DNA of 64,000 bases, taken from positions 4,743,616 through 4,807,615 of the forward strand of contig CM028333.1 of assembly GCA_016647705.1 (NCBI GenBank), read 5' to 3'. This DNA is from Eucommia ulmoides. Lineage: Eukaryota > Streptophyta > Magnoliopsida > Garryales > Eucommiaceae. The notes under the pieces were generated by a model that was not told where the DNA came from, searched no databases, and saw nothing but the letters and a program-made list of their open reading frames with translations. A program made the position numbers and the translations under genes. This document shows, piece after piece, positions 60,780 through 64,000 of this stretch (position 1 is its first letter; every line of letters begins with the position of its first letter).

Positions 60780-62899
60780 TGAATTAAATAATCAATATTA
60801 TTACTATGTTAATTGTACAATATGAGACTACACATATGAGTAATTAGGAATAAAAATAGCAACTAAATAAAATTGAAATTGAATAATCAATGTTATTATT
60901 TTTCTAATTGTACAATGAGACTATATATAGGAGTAATTAAGAATAAAAAAAGGAAACTAACTAATGACTAATAATAATTTTCCTAATCTACATGTTTGAT
61001 TTTCCCTATATACAAATAATAATAATAACAAATATTCCAATACTCTCCCTCAAGCTAATATGAAGATATCTTCCATTATCAACTTGCATACTAGGTAGTT
61101 GAATTTCTTCTTTGCTAATCCTTTTGTTAGAATGTCTGCGATCTGTTCGGTAGCCGGTACATATGGCATACATAGTTGTCCACTCTCGATCTTTTCCTTG
61201 ATAAAATATTTGTCCACTTCCACATGTTTTGTCTAATCATGTAGCACCGGATTGTGAGCAATTGCAATGACTGATTTGTTATCACGATTGACTTTCATAG
61301 GTGCTGAATTGGACATCTTTAACTCTTCTACTAATCTGTTAATCCATAACATTTTACCGATGCCGTGAACCACTGATTTGTACTCCGCGTCTGCGCTACT
61401 TCTAACTACGACATTTTGTTTTTTGCTCTGTCATGTGACGAGGTTCCCACCAACAAAGGTGTAGTAACAGGAGGTTGATCTCCTGTCTGTGATACTCCCA
61501 GCCCAATTTGCATTAAAATATACCTCCAGTTGGTGGTCACATTTTTTATACAAAATTCATTTTCCAGGTGCATCCTTCAAGTACCTTAGGATTCTATAGG
61601 CAGTTTCAAAGTGTTCTTGTCCCGATGAGTGCATAAATTGGCTGACCGTGCTTACAGCAAAAGCTATATCCGGACGGTTATGTGATAAGTAGATTAACTG
61701 CCCCACTAGCCTTTGATATTGTTCTCGGTTTACCCTTGCTTCAAGTTTGGCAGGTTGTAGCTTCTCATTCTGTTCGCTTGGAGTTTCTGCAGCTTTGCAC
61801 CCTTGTAGCCTTGTTTTATTTAGTAGGTCGAGTACATACTTCATTTGACTTACAAATATGCCTCCCTTTGATCTAGCAAATTCCATTCCAAGAAAATACT
61901 TCAACGGACCTAAGTCTTTGATCTCAAAATCATCCGCAAGTTTTCTTTTAAGTCTTCCCAACTCGTCACTATCATTTCCTGTTAAGATGATATCATCTAC
62001 ATAGACAATTAAAATGGTAATCTTACCATCTGTTGAGTGTCTATAGAACATAATATGATCTGCTTAGCTTTGTTGATAAACATGACCTTTTACAGTGGTT
62101 CCGAAGCGTTTAAACCACACTCTAAGAGACTGTTTTAGGCCGTATAGTGACTTTTTTAACTTGCACACCTTTCCTTGTCCTATTTTTTTAAAGCCCGATA
62201 GTATACTCATGAACACTTCCTCCTCCAAGTCTCCATTTAGAAAGACATTTTTAACATCTAATTAGTGTAAGGGCCAATCAAAATTCACTGCTAGAGACAG
62301 TAGATCCCGAATCGAGTTTATCTTAACAACTGGAGCAAACGTTTCTTGGTAGTCTATCATATATGTTTGTGTGAATCCTTTAGCCACGAGCCTTGCTTTG
62401 TACCGTTCTATACTTCCATCTGCCTTACACTTGACGGTGAATACCCACTTACACCCGACAATCTTTGTGTCTTTTGGCAAATCAACTATTTCCCACGTAC
62501 CACTCCTTTTAAGAGCATTCATCTCTTCCAAAACTGCTAGCTTCCAATTTGGATTACCTAGTGCCTTCTCAATGTTCCTTGGAATAAACAGATTAGTAAC
62601 TTTAGAAATAAACGCTCTATATGGTTTGGAAAGTTTTGTGTAGAATAAATATTCGGATATGGGGTGATTAGTGCATGTTTTGACTCCTTTCCTAATGGCT
62701 ATAGGAATATTGAGATCTAAAAGAATACTGGAATGAGAAGGTTCATTAGGAAGTGGTAAAGAGATAGGATTACCTAGATGAGAGGGTTCATTAGGAGATG
62801 GCAGAAAGATAGGATTACCTAGATCATTGCTTGGGGAGTCGGATTGATCTTGTGCTAGAACGGTAGGCTAGTCTTTGTTCTTCTTTGTACCTCTTCGAG
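60780..62899 (-). mobile_element. Copia fragment (RT-RNase H-3' LTR), cut by a hAT element
   Basis: On the minus strand: the start of reverse transcriptase (about 62531-62262, [20 protein letters not shown] region), the palm YVDDIILTGND (about 62000), LGPLKYFLGMEFARS, the RPDIAFAVSTVSQFM region, then RNase H relics, a polypurine tract CTTGAGGGAGAG near 61044 and a 3' LTR at about 60780-61042. The LTR seems to hold a tandem duplication of about 90 bp (60780-60868 against 60869-60960). Everything upstream of 62899 is cut off by the hAT copy and the window end. It is broken in several places. It probably belongs to the long first intron of CYP23. Confidence 0.75.
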
Positions 62900-64000
62900 C
62901 AAGGTTTTAAATCGCGGTATCGGATTACGTAACGGTAACGGTCGCGGTGTAACGGTATCGGGAGTATTGGCTTGTCCGTAATGGGAATCGGCCGTAACAA
63001 TCGTGAATTTATTAAAATCACCAGAACATCCTCAAAAACTCAATAAAAGTAATTATTTTACTCATTTAACCTTTAATAAACACATTATAATAGGTATTAT
63101 GATATTTTAGGGTTATATACAACACAATAAAGACAAAAAAAAGACGAAAAACCGTCGTACTTAACAATCTTAAAAGAATAAGATGATGCACACAATATTT
63201 AATAAAAATATATTACACAAACATAATAAAAGAGTAAATGATACTTCCACATCATATTACAAAAACAATACACTCATATAAAATTATCAATACCAAAACG
63301 AATTGCGCTCAGGCTCTTCATAGTCGGCGTCGGTATAATTCATACTATTTACTAAAATCATAATTAAAGCTAATTAACACTAAATTAACTATTACATATA
63401 TAGTTATACATATAATGTCATAAATAATAATGACAAAAAAAATGCTATAAAAATAAAAGTTAGAAAATTTTAGGACTAAATTGTAAACAAGTCATTTATC
63501 ATTTTATAAATCAATATTATTTCCAAACCCCCCTAATTATCAACCAAACACACCCATGACCCACCCAAATCAACCGACACACTCACTCACACGCCCAAAT
63601 GAGATGGAGAGAGAGAGAAAGAAACGAACGAAGTGAGGCGAAGACGAGGAGCTGCGACGCGACGGAGAAAGCTGCAACTGTGACGTCTCTGGCAACGGCG
63701 AGAGCTATGTTTGGCGACGAGTTGTTTCTGTTAGGGTTTGGCGACGCCACGATTGATATCAGCTCTTTTCTGCTAATTGGTAAGTTTTTTTTTGTCTTCT
63801 ACTATTTTTTTCTTCACCTCTACTAAATTATATGGAAGATTCTTTGAAGAAAGCTGAAAAACTAGAGCTCACATGGGTGTCGAACCTGAAAATAGAGCTG
63901 TAACGGCCGTAACGGCCTCAGTAACGGCCGTTACAGCACTGTATCGGTCCGTAACGGCCCGATACGGTGCGAATCGTCCCTAGACTCCGGAATCGGCCGT
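62900..64000 (-). mobile_element. Second copy of the internally deleted hAT, runs off the window
   Basis: It begins CAAGGTTTTAAAT at 62900 and follows 20042-21140 almost to the window end at roughly 90-95 % identity by eye. It includes the GTAACGG-rich subterminal zones, the short minus-strand frame (here DADYEEPERNSFWY) and the AAACCCTAA/CT-rich leader. It is inserted in Copia pol; the 8 bp to its left are TCTTCGAG, whose duplicate should lie beyond 64000. The right terminal repeat is outside the window. Confidence 0.75.

Overview
This window is nuclear DNA of a flowering plant, most likely a eudicot. The evidence is an AT-rich background, genes with many small GT-AG introns, proteins that read closest to eudicot families (SUT2/SUC3 sucrose transporter, BPA1-like RRM protein, PRE-type small bHLH, CYP23 cyclophilin), and a dense mixture of plant transposon families. 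No bacterial, organellar, CRISPR, rRNA or tRNA features were seen. The species cannot be named from the sequence.

Host genes all lie on the minus strand. (1) 7660-14123: an apparently complete 14-exon SUT2/SUC3 sucrose transporter of about 604 residues. (2) 17495-19662, with a 5' untranslated exon near 21980-22080: a BPA1-like protein of about 244 residues with an N-terminal RRM. (3) 33808-34140: two exons of a PP2C (PBCP/PP2C26-like) gene whose catalytic exons are absent, read as a pseudogene inside a locus with several more plausible splice sites. (4) 35814-36730: a two-exon PRE-type atypical bHLH of 93 residues. (5) 43488-54626: seven exons of a CYP23-type cyclophilin whose first, signal-peptide exon is not found and probably lies beyond the right edge, so the gene spans more than 20 kb. 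Nothing links these genes into one pathway; they are independent plant genes.

The rest is mainly mobile DNA. The left 4 kb holds the 3' part of a chromovirus-type LTR and two decayed Copia pieces in opposite orientation. From 4.9 to 18.7 kb there are several MITEs, two with clean 8-bp target duplications (hAT type). An internally deleted hAT element (20042-21231) sits in the 5' intron of the RRM gene. At 22.1-24.5 kb a MITE/MULE-like composite contains a higher-order tandem repeat. At 26.4-30.7 kb a Copia fragment is split by a 2.8-kb solo LTR. The 30.9-32.9 kb stretch is tandemly repetitive, and 37.2-39.4 kb holds a Tourist-like MITE and a cluster of diverged repeats.

The cyclophilin gene is a transposon trap. 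Its introns and flank hold a SINE, a Tourist-like MITE pair, a tandem TRIM array with three LTRs, a 5.0-kb Copia (49195-54214) and a 6.1-kb LTR element (54682-60766). The last has Copia LTRs, leader and pol 3' part, but a Ty3/gypsy LTR-gag-pol segment in the middle. Beyond it is a third Copia piece cut by a second copy of the 20-kb hAT element. The most interesting observations are the Copia/gypsy chimera, the tandem TRIM, the hAT family with promoter-like and 3'-end remnants, the higher-order repeat, and the PP2C gene fragment.
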